64,000 nucleotides of DNA, taken from the NCBI GenBank assembly GCA_024281995.1, contig JAMWZW010000006.1:1-64000 (forward strand), written 5' to 3'. A program made the translations under genes and the position numbers. The DNA is from Nitrosomonas sp. GTDB taxonomy: Bacteria > Pseudomonadota > Gammaproteobacteria > Burkholderiales > Nitrosomonadaceae. Position 1 is the stretch's first letter. The number at the start of each line of letters is the position of its first letter. Below are positions 36,128-45,333 of this stretch, piece by piece. Under the pieces are notes generated by a model. The model made no database searches and was not told the origin of the DNA. It was given only the letters and a program-made list of their open reading frames with translations.

Positions 36128-38104
36128 CTATATAAAATCTGTTGCCACATTCACTCCAACCAGCAGTATCGCTTCACCCTGTGTAAACGCATGAAATCCG
36201 CCACGAACACCATCATCATTCCAACCAGTACTCAACCCAAAAATATGATCTCCCCTATTACCGTTGACTCTCAAGGTATTACTCGTATCTGATAGATTAA
36301 GCAGATCCACTGCATTTACAGTTAAACTATTATCTCCGACCCCAAACAAAGCTATGTTCTCGATACCGCTTATTTTGCCGCGAACATTGGATAAATCCAG
36401 ATTTAGACCGTTACTGCCAAGTGCCAACGTATCCTGCCCGGTACCACCATCGACCAATTCAAAGTTAAGACTACCCACGCGAATGGCGTCGTTACCTGAT
36501 CCGCCATAAAACACATCCGCACCCCCACGGCCAAGCATCACGTCATTGCCGTTACCGGCGACAAAGCGTTCAGCAGCGATAGTGCCTTTCAGACTGTCTG
36601 TCCTGGGAGTGCCCAGAAAGGTAACAGCACCCGTAAAATTTCTACCAAATAAAATGTAGCTGGCGCCGGAATCGGTACCATTCGAGTCGGCGCTACTGGC
36701 TCCGACAATCAAATCGTCAAACCCGTCACCATTGACATCTCCAGCACTGCTCACCGGTGCGCCTGAAAAATCTTCAGCAGCCACCCCATCCAAACGAAAA
36801 CCGTTGTTACCATTAAGAGCGGATAAATCAAGCACAGCACTAAAGCCAGCCGCCTTACCGTACACCACATAACTTGAGCCGGAGTTATTTCCATTCGGGT
36901 CGGCCTTCAAGGCACCTATAATCAAATCATCGAAACCATCCCCATTGATGTCCCCAGCATTACTAACTGAATGACCTGATTCATCACCCTCTGTAACGCC
37001 ATCCAAACGAAAACCGTTGCTACCGTCTAGACTGGATAAATCGAATGTGGCACTGAAACCAGAAACTTTACCAAACACCACATAACTGGAACCAGAAATA
37101 TCACCGTGGGGATCAGCATAGGGGGCGCCGATAATCAAATCATCCAGTCCATCGCCATTGACATCCCCGGCATTACTGACCGAAACACCTGTAGCGTCAT
37201 ACTCTGCTATCCCATCGACGCGGAAGCCGTTGCTACCATTCAGGTTCGACAAATTAAGTGTGGCACCAAATCCTGATGCTTTGCCAAATACCACGTAACT
37301 GACATCCCTTTCGCCAGGAGCGCCAATTATCAGATCATCAAATCCATCGCCATTAATATCTCCCGCTCCACTAACCGTATAACCCGATGCATCATAGGCT
37401 ACTGCACCATCCAGACGAAAACCATCCGTACCATTTAAGCGGGTCAAATCAAATGCGGCCTCAAGTCCCGAAGCCTTGCCAAACACCACATAGCTGGAGC
37501 CTGAAAGTATGCCATTCAGATCAGCGCCTGGAGCGCCAATTATCAAATCATCAAATCCATCGCCATTGACATCCCCTGCACTACTGACCGAAGAACCTGC
37601 CACTTCATCCGCCGCTCCATCTAAACGAAACCCGTTTGTACCATTGAGGCCGGACAGATTCTGTATGGCACCAAATCCGGCTGCCTTACCAAATACCACA
37701 TAGCTGGAACCGGAATAGCTGCCATTCCGATCAGCGCCCGGAGCGCCAACTATCACATCACCAAATCCGTCACCATTGACATCTCCCGCACTGCTAACAG
37801 AGCTCCCCGATCCATCGTTGGCCGCTACGCCATCCAAGCGGAAACCATTTTTGCCATTTAAATTTGATAAATTAAATGTGGCATTAAATCTGGAAGCCCT
37901 GCCAAATATCACATAGCTGGAACCGGATTGATCCCCATTGTGATCCGCGTCCACCGCACTAACAATTAAATCATTAAAGCCATCCCCATTGATGTCTCCT
38001 GCATCGCTAATCGATTCCCCCAGAAAATCACCCGGCGCTACACCATCCAGGCGAAAGCCATTTTTACCATTGAGATTGGATAAATTGAACTGAGTAATAG
38101 CCAT
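36128..38104 (-). CDS. FG-GAP propeller protein 1 (seven blades, RTX C-terminus)
   Basis: The 658-residue protein has seven FG-GAP blades of about 66 residues. Each has a GFRLDG segment, a calcium loop of the kind DVNGDGFDDLIIGAP, and a strand SGSSYVVFGKA. Seven such blades make an integrin-alpha-type propeller. Blade 4 has a shortened loop. After the propeller comes an RTX-like stretch (GNGNDVMLGRGGADVF and GGSGNDAI), then a roughly 110-residue C-terminal domain ending NVATDFI. There is no signal peptide, so type I secretion is likely. Its C-terminus differs from most other array members and has no cysteine in GIENIALFG. A GGAGATCTTATC stretch precedes the ATG. Confidence 0.85.
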   Translation of the reverse strand: MAITQFNLSNLNGKNGFRLDGVAPGDFLGESISDAGDINGDGFNDLIVSAVDADHNGDQSGSSYVIFGRASRFNATFNLSNLNGKNGFRLDGVAANDGSGSSVSSAGDVNGDGFGDVIVGAPGADRNGSYSGSSYVVFGKAAGFGAIQNLSGLNGTNGFRLDGAADEVAGSSVSSAGDVNGDGFDDLIIGAPGADLNGILSGSSYVVFGKASGLEAAFDLTRLNGTDGFRLDGAVAYDASGYTVSGAGDINGDGFDDLIIGAPGERDVSYVVFGKASGFGATLNLSNLNGSNGFRVDGIAEYDATGVSVSNAGDVNGDGLDDLIIGAPYADPHGDISGSSYVVFGKVSGFSATFDLSSLDGSNGFRLDGVTEGDESGHSVSNAGDINGDGFDDLIIGALKADPNGNNSGSSYVVYGKAAGFSAVLDLSALNGNNGFRLDGVAAEDFSGAPVSSAGDVNGDGFDDLIVGASSADSNGTDSGASYILFGRNFTGAVTFLGTPRTDSLKGTIAAERFVAGNGNDVMLGRGGADVFYGGSGNDAIRVGSLNFELVDGGTGQDTLALGSNGLNLDLSNVRGKISGIENIALFGVGDNSLTVNAVDLLNLSDTSNTLRVNGNRGDHIFGLSTGWNDDGVRGGFHAFTQGEAILLVGVNVATDFI

Positions 38105-38594
38105 GATAAGATCTCCTTAGTAATAGTTGATCATCTTAAATTCGATAAATTAGCTTTATTTAAGCTGATATCGTCAGTTGCTCCCTATGAAGCGCGATTA
38201 GGGAGTGGGTTTACATGCTGTTAAACTGCATCAACTGCTATTATTTTTCTTATTGTTTTTGAATAGATTGAAAAATTGTAAAACTGGCCCCAAAAAAGAA
38301 CGATAGGCGGGCAAATGGATTTAGAAAGACTAAAAAGCTTGAATAAATGAAAGACGAAATATATAAAGAACAACTTGTTACTCAGTCTTTTAGTTATATT
38401 TTATTGAATGTGATACTACAATAGAAGGAAATTTCTGTAAATCTTATTAATGTCTTAACGATATGATTTGAATATTTATCCTGCAAAATTCATCGCCACT
38501 GCTTGCAGAATTACCGGATAATCACTAAGGCTCCAGGTTTGCAGAAAAGAACTGTTAACCTAGAGCCATAATAAATTGAAAAAGAATGAATTCT
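38105..38594. other. Gene-free spacer, upstream of propeller gene 1
   Basis: This 490-base AT-rich stretch separates propeller genes 1 and 2. The promoter of gene 1 should lie in its left part. The right part contains the hairpin at 38529-38567. No gene or known mobile element is evident. Confidence 0.5.
38529..38567 (-). terminator. Hairpin downstream of propeller gene 2
   Basis: GGCTCCAGGTT (38529-38539) pairs with AACCTAGAGCC (38557-38567), 10 of 11 pairs, around a 17-base loop, 28 bases after the stop of propeller gene 2. The T-tract on the minus strand is weak, so it is a terminator-like structure. Confidence 0.45.
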
Positions 38595-40568
38595 CTACAC
38601 GAAATCTGTTGTTACATTGGCTCCCACCAACAACACCGCATCTCCCTGTGTGTAAGCATGAAAATAGCCGTGCTCGTCAACGCCATTGTCCGTCCAACCA
38701 CTGTTGCTCAACCCCACGATACGATCTCCGCTATTTCCATGTACCTTCAGTGTATTCGTACTATCTGATAAATTGAGCACATCCGTTGCGGTTAAATTCA
38801 AGATATTATCACCCGTGCCATATAGGCAAATCGTTTCGATACCGCTGATTTTGCCATTCATGCTTGTTAAATCCAGATTCAGATCTTTGCCGCCCAAGTG
38901 CAGAACATCGTCGCCTGCAGCACCGTCGGCCAGTTGAAAGTTAAGATCGGATACCCAAATATCGTCATCTCCGCCATCCCCATGAAACACATCCGCTCCG
39001 CCAAGCCCGGTCAGTGTGTCGTTGCCATCACCACCTTCAAATCGTTCCGCTGCCGATGTACCGATGAGATTGTCGTCTCCAGGTGTGCCCTGATAAACCG
39101 TTTCACTGCCGAAGTTGCTCCCCATTACCACATAACTGGATCCGGATTTTTCTCCATTCGGGTCAGCCCCCGCGGCTCCCAACATCAAATCATCGAAACC
39201 ATCACCGTTGACGTCTCCCGCGCTGCTGACTGCTCTGCCCAAATCATCACCGGCTGCCACACTTGCCAAGTAAAAACCAACACCGTCAAGATTGGCAGAA
39301 TCCAAAATCGCACTAAACCCTGAAGCTTTTCCAAAAACCACATAACTCGCTCCGGCAAAACCGCTACCGCTAGGATCAGCATAGGGATCACCAATAATCA
39401 AATCATCAAAACCGTCGCCATTGACATCTCCGGCATTGCTCGCGGTAACACCTACGCCATCAAAACGGAAACCATTACTGCCATCCAAACTTGACAAATC
39501 AAAAACCGCATTGAAGTCAGATGATTTCCCAAACACCACAGCGCTATATTTGGTGCCATAATCGCTGGTATTGACAATCACGTCATCAAAACCATCGCCG
39601 TTAACATCACCTGCATTGCTGACCTGAAAGCCACCGCCATCGAAGCGGAAACCATTGCTGCCATCCAAATTAGGCATATCCATTGTGGCACTAAAACCCG
39701 AAACCCTGCCAAACACAATATAGCTATTGCTGGAATAATAACCACTGGCACTTATGATCACATCATCAAGACCATCGCCATTAACATCACCCGCGCTGCT
39801 GACTGATGAACCCAAGTTATCACCCGGCTCACCCGCAAGATGGAAGCCATTACTACCATTCAAAGTGGATAAATCCAATGTCGCATTAAAACCTGAGTCA
39901 TTACCGAATACCACATAAACATCACCGGAGCGATGGACATTATCTTCAGGAACCGATGAATAGGGATCGAGTGCTCCAATGATCAAATCATCAAAACCGT
40001 CGCCATTGACATCTCCGGCATTACTCACTACATGGCCGGAAGCGTTATAAGCTGCCTTGCCATCCAAGCGAAAACCATTGTTGCCATCAAGACTGGATAA
40101 ATCCATCGCAGCATCGAAACCGGAAGCTTTACCAAACACCACGTAACTAGCCCCGGAGCCATTGCTGTAATTATAACCATAGCTACCCGGAACTGTAAGG
40201 CGGGCGCCCACAATTACATCGTCATAACCATCACCGTTGACATCTCCGGCATTACTGACAGATGTTCCCAATCGCTCAAATTCACCAACGCCATCCAAGC
40301 GAAAACCATTGCTGCCATCCAGATTGGATAAATTCATCGTAGCATCCACACCTGAAGCTTTACCAAATACCAAATAACTCGAACCGGATTCCGAACCATT
40401 TTTATCGTTCCCCCAAGCGCCGATGATAACATCGTCAAAACCATCGCCATTGACATCACCCGCATTGCTGACAACATGACCGGAAGCATCATATGCGGTC
40501 TCACCATCCAAGCGAAAACCATTGCTACCATCTAGAGTGGATAAATTGATGCTATTTACTGCTGACAT
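38595..40568 (-). CDS. FG-GAP propeller protein 2 (seven blades, RTX C-terminus)
   Basis: The 657-residue product has seven FG-GAP blades with the DVNGDGFDD calcium loop. In blades 4 and 5 the loop after GDGLDD or GDGFDD is short, leading directly to SNSYIVFG and KYSAVVFG. The RTX-like part reads GGDGNDTLTGLGGADVF, and the terminal domain contains ISGIETICLYGTGDN and ends NVTTDFV. The start is ATG 40568, not the GTG three codons earlier, because AAAGGAGT is then 8 bases upstream. The domain keeps the cysteine seen in most members but its DNA is diverged from the shared 3' block. Confidence 0.85.
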   Translation of the reverse strand: MSAVNSINLSTLDGSNGFRLDGETAYDASGHVVSNAGDVNGDGFDDVIIGAWGNDKNGSESGSSYLVFGKASGVDATMNLSNLDGSNGFRLDGVGEFERLGTSVSNAGDVNGDGYDDVIVGARLTVPGSYGYNYSNGSGASYVVFGKASGFDAAMDLSSLDGNNGFRLDGKAAYNASGHVVSNAGDVNGDGFDDLIIGALDPYSSVPEDNVHRSGDVYVVFGNDSGFNATLDLSTLNGSNGFHLAGEPGDNLGSSVSSAGDVNGDGLDDVIISASGYYSSNSYIVFGRVSGFSATMDMPNLDGSNGFRFDGGGFQVSNAGDVNGDGFDDVIVNTSDYGTKYSAVVFGKSSDFNAVFDLSSLDGSNGFRFDGVGVTASNAGDVNGDGFDDLIIGDPYADPSGSGFAGASYVVFGKASGFSAILDSANLDGVGFYLASVAAGDDLGRAVSSAGDVNGDGFDDLMLGAAGADPNGEKSGSSYVVMGSNFGSETVYQGTPGDDNLIGTSAAERFEGGDGNDTLTGLGGADVFHGDGGDDDIWVSDLNFQLADGAAGDDVLHLGGKDLNLDLTSMNGKISGIETICLYGTGDNILNLTATDVLNLSDSTNTLKVHGNSGDRIVGLSNSGWTDNGVDEHGYFHAYTQGDAVLLVGANVTTDFV

Positions 40569-41189
40569 GATGGGCACTCCTTTTAGAAGAATTTATTAAC
40601 ACCAGCTAACTCACTGGCTTCTCTATTTGAAACTCTTTCAATCGATTCTGATTCCACGCACATATATTTATATTATATAAACCAAATCTCAATAGTTGGT
40701 TAAAGCAACTCTGTTGAATGCCGCAGGAACAAACTTGCTTCACAATCCGGCAAAATTTCCCCCACCCCTTGCCGGAAAGGTAATAAAACAGAATCCTCAG
40801 CGATTAAAAATACATTTACCCCTTATATGAATTTTCAACTATCACTAAAGGTAAGTAAATAGAAAGGAAGCCTAAATAGAGCCAGGCGATTTCTCATCTG
40901 AATGTAAGAATCTTCCCTACAAAATAAATACTCGTTTGATTGACAAATTTTGAGCGTAAGCATTATTCAAATGTGATTTACAAAAACTGCAAACGGCCAG
41001 AATTTCCAATGCTGGTTGAAGCGGCTGATAATCCTAGTTCACTTTGAAAACATTGCCTACAAATAAAGCACCCCGCCGCAAGCAGCGAGGTATTAAAAGC
41101 GCTCCAGACTGCTGGTTTTCAACCAGCCTTCGCCCCAAGGGGCGAGGAATTAAACCCGGAAGAGATTAAACGCAGCTACCCGTCTTGGA
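40569..41189. other. Gene-free spacer with dispersed repeat
   Basis: A 621-base gap upstream of propeller gene 2. Its left part is AT-rich and should hold that gene's promoter; the right part contains the dispersed element at 41061-41155 with two strong hairpins. No gene is supported. Confidence 0.5.
41061..41155. repeat. Dispersed repeat with hairpins, copy 1
   Basis: The stretch starts AATAAAGCACCCCGCCGCAA, is followed by GCAGCGAGGTATTAA and ends GGAATTAAACCC. The same layout occurs at 60435-60540. Inside are GCTGGTT-TTC-AACCAGC (41111-41127) and CGCCCC-AA-GGGGCG (41131-41144). It may serve as a terminator for propeller gene 3. Confidence 0.6.
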
Positions 41190-43211
41190 TTAAACCACCG
41201 CAAAATCCACCGTGATATTTTGCCCCACCAGTAACACCGCGTCTTCATTGGTATACGCGTGGTAATAACCAGAACCACGGGAGCCTTCGTCGATCCAGCC
41301 GCTATCTTCCACAATGATGTGGCCTGCGGCATTGCCATTGACTTTCAGCGTATCACTGGTGTCCGACAGATTGAGTAGATCGGCGGCGGTTAACGTCAGC
41401 GTGTTGTCGCCTTGGCCGAACAAACAAAAGGTTTCAATGCCGCTGATGTTAGCGCCAAAATCCGCCAGATCGAGATTCAGGCCGTTACCGGCAAGGTGCA
41501 GCACGTCGTTGCCCGCGCCGCCAGCAACCGATGCAAAATCGAGATCGGTCACGGTAATCTTGTCATTGCCCGCACCCGCTTTAAAGACATCCGCCCCGCC
41601 ACGGCCAACCATCAGATCATTGCCGTCACCCGCTTCAAAAATATCCGCGCCGGACGTGCCTTTAAGGACATCATCCCCAGGCGTGCCCGCAATGACATTA
41701 CCGCCACCACCGCCAAAATCGCTGCGGCCAAAGATCACGTAACTGGAACCAGAATAAATGCCATTCGGATCAGCGCCAGGAGCGCCAACTATCAAATCAT
41801 CAAAGCCATCGCCATTGATGTCCCCTGCATTGCTGACAGCTCTACCCGCAGCATCACCAGCCGCTGCTCCATCCAAACGCAAATCGCTATCCCTACCAAG
41901 TCTGGGGATGACCACTTTGGCATCAAAACCGGAAGCCTTGCCAAATACCACATGACTAGAACCGGATTCATAACCGTTCGGACTAGCCCGATATTCACCC
42001 ACAATCAAATCGTCAAACCCATCGCCATTGATGTCCCCTGCACTATTGAACACAATGTCGTTATAAGGCATTTCCGCTCCTGCAAACAGTATGAAGCCAT
42101 TATTGCCATCGAGATTGGATAGATTCATCGTGGCATCAAAACCCGAAGCCTTTCCAAACACCACGTAACTGGCGTCGGGACTTTGGCCATATCGACCAGT
42201 ATACGCGGTACCGACAAGCACATCATCGAAACCATCGCCATTGATATCTCCTGCACTGCTAACCCTAGAACCAGACAAACCTTTTCCATCCAGACGCAAG
42301 CCGTTACTACCGTCAAGGCTTGATAAATCCATCGCGGCAGAAAAACCCGAAGCCTTGCCAAACACCACATAACTGGCGCCGCCACTTGCACTGTAATAAC
42401 CGGTGTCGTTAGCTCCCCTGGCACCGATAATCACATCATCAAAACCATCGCCATTGACATCTCCCGCACCACTGACTGCTCTGCCCGATAAATCACCTGC
42501 CCCTTCTCCATCCAGCCGAAAGCCGTTGCTACCGTCTAGGCTCAATAAATCCAGCGAAACGTCAAAACCCGAGGCCTTGCCAAATACCACATAGCTGGAA
42601 CCGGAATCAGTGCCGTTCAAATCAGTGCTGAAATCACCGACAATCAAATCATCAAAACCGTCGCCGTTGACATCTCCCGCATTGCTGGCCGAAACACCTG
42701 CATTACTACTCGCTGCCGCCCCATCCAGACGAAAGCCATTGTTACCGTCCAGGCTGGATAAGTCCAGCGCTGCATCAAAACCGCTAGTCTTACCAAACAC
42801 CACGTAAGTGGACACAGCGCTACCACCATTCAAATCAAAACCAAAGGCTCGGACAAACAAATCATCAAAACCATCGCCATTAACATCCCCTGCATCGCTG
42901 AATGATGCGCTCGAATAATCATATGTCGACTCCGCATCCACACGAAACCCATTAGCGCCATCCAGGCTGGATAAATTCATCACAGCATTAAAACCAGAAG
43001 CTTTGCCAAACACCACGTAGCTGGATCCAGAAGCGCTACCGCCGTTCAGGTTACGACCGCTAGCACCGACAATCACATCATCAAAACCATCGCCGTTGAC
43101 ATCCCCGGCATTGCTGACTGAGAATCCCGACTCGTCAAGTGCTTTCTCTCCATCTAAGCGGAAACCGTTAGTGCCATTCAGGTCAGATAAGTTAATAACT
43201 GGAATTTCCAT
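41190..43211 (-). CDS. FG-GAP propeller protein 3 (seven blades, RTX C-terminus)
   Basis: The 673-residue protein starts MEIPVINLSDLNGTNGFRLD and has seven blades. The last blade ends YVIFGRSDFGGGGG, then GTPGDDVLKGTSGADIFEAG and GDGNDLMVGRGGADVFKAGA form the RTX-like segment. The final domain contains IETFCLFGQGDNTLTLTAAD and ends NITVDFAVV, two residues longer than its closest paralogs. Its 3' 600 bases or so are nearly identical to those of genes 4-9, although blades 1-6 differ. The start has an AAGGAAATTTTATC leader. Confidence 0.85.
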   Translation of the reverse strand: MEIPVINLSDLNGTNGFRLDGEKALDESGFSVSNAGDVNGDGFDDVIVGASGRNLNGGSASGSSYVVFGKASGFNAVMNLSSLDGANGFRVDAESTYDYSSASFSDAGDVNGDGFDDLFVRAFGFDLNGGSAVSTYVVFGKTSGFDAALDLSSLDGNNGFRLDGAAASSNAGVSASNAGDVNGDGFDDLIVGDFSTDLNGTDSGSSYVVFGKASGFDVSLDLLSLDGSNGFRLDGEGAGDLSGRAVSGAGDVNGDGFDDVIIGARGANDTGYYSASGGASYVVFGKASGFSAAMDLSSLDGSNGLRLDGKGLSGSRVSSAGDINGDGFDDVLVGTAYTGRYGQSPDASYVVFGKASGFDATMNLSNLDGNNGFILFAGAEMPYNDIVFNSAGDINGDGFDDLIVGEYRASPNGYESGSSHVVFGKASGFDAKVVIPRLGRDSDLRLDGAAAGDAAGRAVSNAGDINGDGFDDLIVGAPGADPNGIYSGSSYVIFGRSDFGGGGGNVIAGTPGDDVLKGTSGADIFEAGDGNDLMVGRGGADVFKAGAGNDKITVTDLDFASVAGGAGNDVLHLAGNGLNLDLADFGANISGIETFCLFGQGDNTLTLTAADLLNLSDTSDTLKVNGNAAGHIIVEDSGWIDEGSRGSGYYHAYTNEDAVLLVGQNITVDFAVV

Positions 43212-43296
43212 GATAAAATTTCCTTATATATTGAATAATTAGTCAGGCTGCTTTGCTTTAGAAGTACTGCAAATAATGCATTGATGTAACTTTCCG
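43212..43296. repeat. Duplicated intergenic spacer, copy A
   Basis: This spacer (with the first bases of both flanking genes) is almost the same as those at 49279-49358 and 53935-54014. It differs at a few bases and by a 5-base insertion (CTTTG/TTTGC region near 43251). It carries the ribosome site of propeller gene 3. Confidence 0.75.
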
Positions 43297-45261
43297 CTAC
43301 GCAAAATCCACCGTAATATTCTGCCCCACCAGCAACACCGCTTCATCGTTGGTATACACATGGTAATAACCGGAACCACGGGGGCCTTCGTCGGTCCAAC
43401 CGCTATCTTCCACAATAATGTGGCCTGCAGCATTGCCATTGACTTTCAGCGTATCACTGGTGTCCGACAGATTGAGTAGATCGGCGGCGGTTAACGTCAG
43501 CGTGTTGTCGCCTTGGCCGAACAAACAAAAGGTTTCAATGCCGCTGATGTTAGCGCCAAAATCCGCCACGTCCAGATTCAGGCCGTTACCGGCAAGGTGC
43601 AGCACATCGTTGCCCGCGCCGCCAGCGACCGATGCAAAATCGAGATCGGTCACGGTAATCTTGTCATTGCCCGCACCCGCTTTAAAGACATCCGCCCCGC
43701 CACGGCCAACCATCAGATCATTGCCGTCACCCGCTTCAAAAATATCCGCGCCGGACGTGCCTTTAAGGACATCATCCCCAGGCGTACCCGCAATGACATT
43801 ACCGCCGCCGCCAAAATCGCTGCGGCCAAAGATCACGTAACTGGAACCAGAATAAATGCCATTCGGATCAGCGCCAGGAGCGCCAACGATCAAATCATCA
43901 AAACCGTCGCCGTTGACGTCACCGGCACTGCTGACCGATCTGCCCGAGTAATCACCACCCGCCACGCCGTCCAGTCGGACACCGTCAGTGCTGTCGAGGC
44001 TGGATAAATTTATCGCAGCACTAAAACTCGAAGCGCGCCCAAACACCACGTAACTGGAACCGGAATACATGCCATTCGGGTCAGCGCCAGGAGCGCCAAC
44101 TATCAAATCATCAAAGCCATCGCCGTTGACATCTCCTGCATTGCTGACTGAATCCCCAGAGAAATTAAACTCCGCTGTTCCATCCAGACGAAAACCATTA
44201 TTGCCATCCAAGGTGGATAAATTCACTGCAGCATCAAATCCTGAATCCTTACCAAACACCACATAACTGGATCCGGAGCGTTCACGAATCGGGTCAGCGC
44301 CAGGAGCGCCAACAATCAAATCATCAAAGCCGTCACCGTTGATGTCTCCAGCATTACTCACCGATCGACCCAAATAGTCACCCGCTGCTACACCATCCAT
44401 ACGAAAACCATTATTACCATCAAGGCTGGATAAACTCAGCTCAGCATCAAAGCCTGATACTTTTCCAAATACCACATAACTGGATCCGGATCTGGTACCG
44501 TTCGGGTCAGCCCTCCATTCGCCGACAATCACATCGTCGAGACCGTCACCGTTGACGTCCCCGGCGCCGCTCACCTCAGTTCCCTTCCCAATCAGGCGAA
44601 AACCGTTGTTGCCATCGAGATTCGATACCTCCATTCTGGCATCAAAACCGCCAGCCTTGCCAAAAACTACAGAGCTATAATAGGAACTGTCAATAATTAC
44701 ATCATCAAAACCATCGCCATTTACATCCCCCGCGCTGCTGACCGATAAACCCACATAGTGATACGAGAACAAACCAGGCAAGTAAAAACCGTTGCTACCA
44801 TTTAAGCTTAAACTCAATCTAGCGCCAAATCCCGAATCCTTGCCAAACACTACGTAAGCGGTACCGTACCGACCGCCATTACTGTCAGTAAAAGGCGCAC
44901 CGATAATCAAATCATCCAAACCATCACCGTTCACATCTCCCGCGTTGCTGACCGATAAACCCAACATACCATACTCAAAGCCATCCATGCGAAAGCCATT
45001 GCTACCGTCAAGGCTCGTTAGGTTCAGCGTAGGATCAAATCCGAAAGCTTTACCAAACACCACGTAGCTGGTACCGGAAGGAGAGTAATAAGCGCTTTCA
45101 TTAGCAGACGGCGCGCCGATAATTACATCATCAAAACCGTCACCGTTAATGTCTCCCGCACTGCTGATCGAACTGCCCAATCGATCATCTTCCGCTTCAC
45201 CATCCATACGAAAACCGTTAGTGCCGTCCAAACTGGATAAATTAAAAACTGGAATCGCCAT
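43297..45261 (-). CDS. FG-GAP propeller protein 4 (seven blades, RTX C-terminus)
   Basis: The 654-residue protein (ATG 45261; the TTG two codons earlier is unlikely since AAGGAG lies 8 bases before the ATG) starts MAIPVFNLSSLDGTNGFRMD. It has seven blades. Blade 3 is short: GFDDVIIDSSYYSSVVFG lacks the usual loop. Blades 5-7 are very alike (GAPGADP with NGMY or NGIY), pointing to recent internal repeat spread. RTX-like segment and C-terminal domain are the common type, with the conserved cysteine in IETFCLFG. Confidence 0.85.
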   Translation of the reverse strand: MAIPVFNLSSLDGTNGFRMDGEAEDDRLGSSISSAGDINGDGFDDVIIGAPSANESAYYSPSGTSYVVFGKAFGFDPTLNLTSLDGSNGFRMDGFEYGMLGLSVSNAGDVNGDGLDDLIIGAPFTDSNGGRYGTAYVVFGKDSGFGARLSLSLNGSNGFYLPGLFSYHYVGLSVSSAGDVNGDGFDDVIIDSSYYSSVVFGKAGGFDARMEVSNLDGNNGFRLIGKGTEVSGAGDVNGDGLDDVIVGEWRADPNGTRSGSSYVVFGKVSGFDAELSLSSLDGNNGFRMDGVAAGDYLGRSVSNAGDINGDGFDDLIVGAPGADPIRERSGSSYVVFGKDSGFDAAVNLSTLDGNNGFRLDGTAEFNFSGDSVSNAGDVNGDGFDDLIVGAPGADPNGMYSGSSYVVFGRASSFSAAINLSSLDSTDGVRLDGVAGGDYSGRSVSSAGDVNGDGFDDLIVGAPGADPNGIYSGSSYVIFGRSDFGGGGNVIAGTPGDDVLKGTSGADIFEAGDGNDLMVGRGGADVFKAGAGNDKITVTDLDFASVAGGAGNDVLHLAGNGLNLDVADFGANISGIETFCLFGQGDNTLTLTAADLLNLSDTSDTLKVNGNAAGHIIVEDSGWTDEGPRGSGYYHVYTNDEAVLLVGQNITVDFA

Positions 45262-45333
45262 GATCAAAGCTCCTTATAGAAATTAATCAATCTGTTTCTG
45301 AAATATCACAAGCCCAGCCTGTGCAGCTTTTCA

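Noticed and set aside
41412..42122. Long plus-strand reading frames inside the propeller genes (for example 236 codons), repeated in several genes
   Set aside because: They are opposite-strand shadows of the conserved propeller and C-terminal coding sequence; they repeat only because the sense sequence repeats, and they lack ribosome sites.
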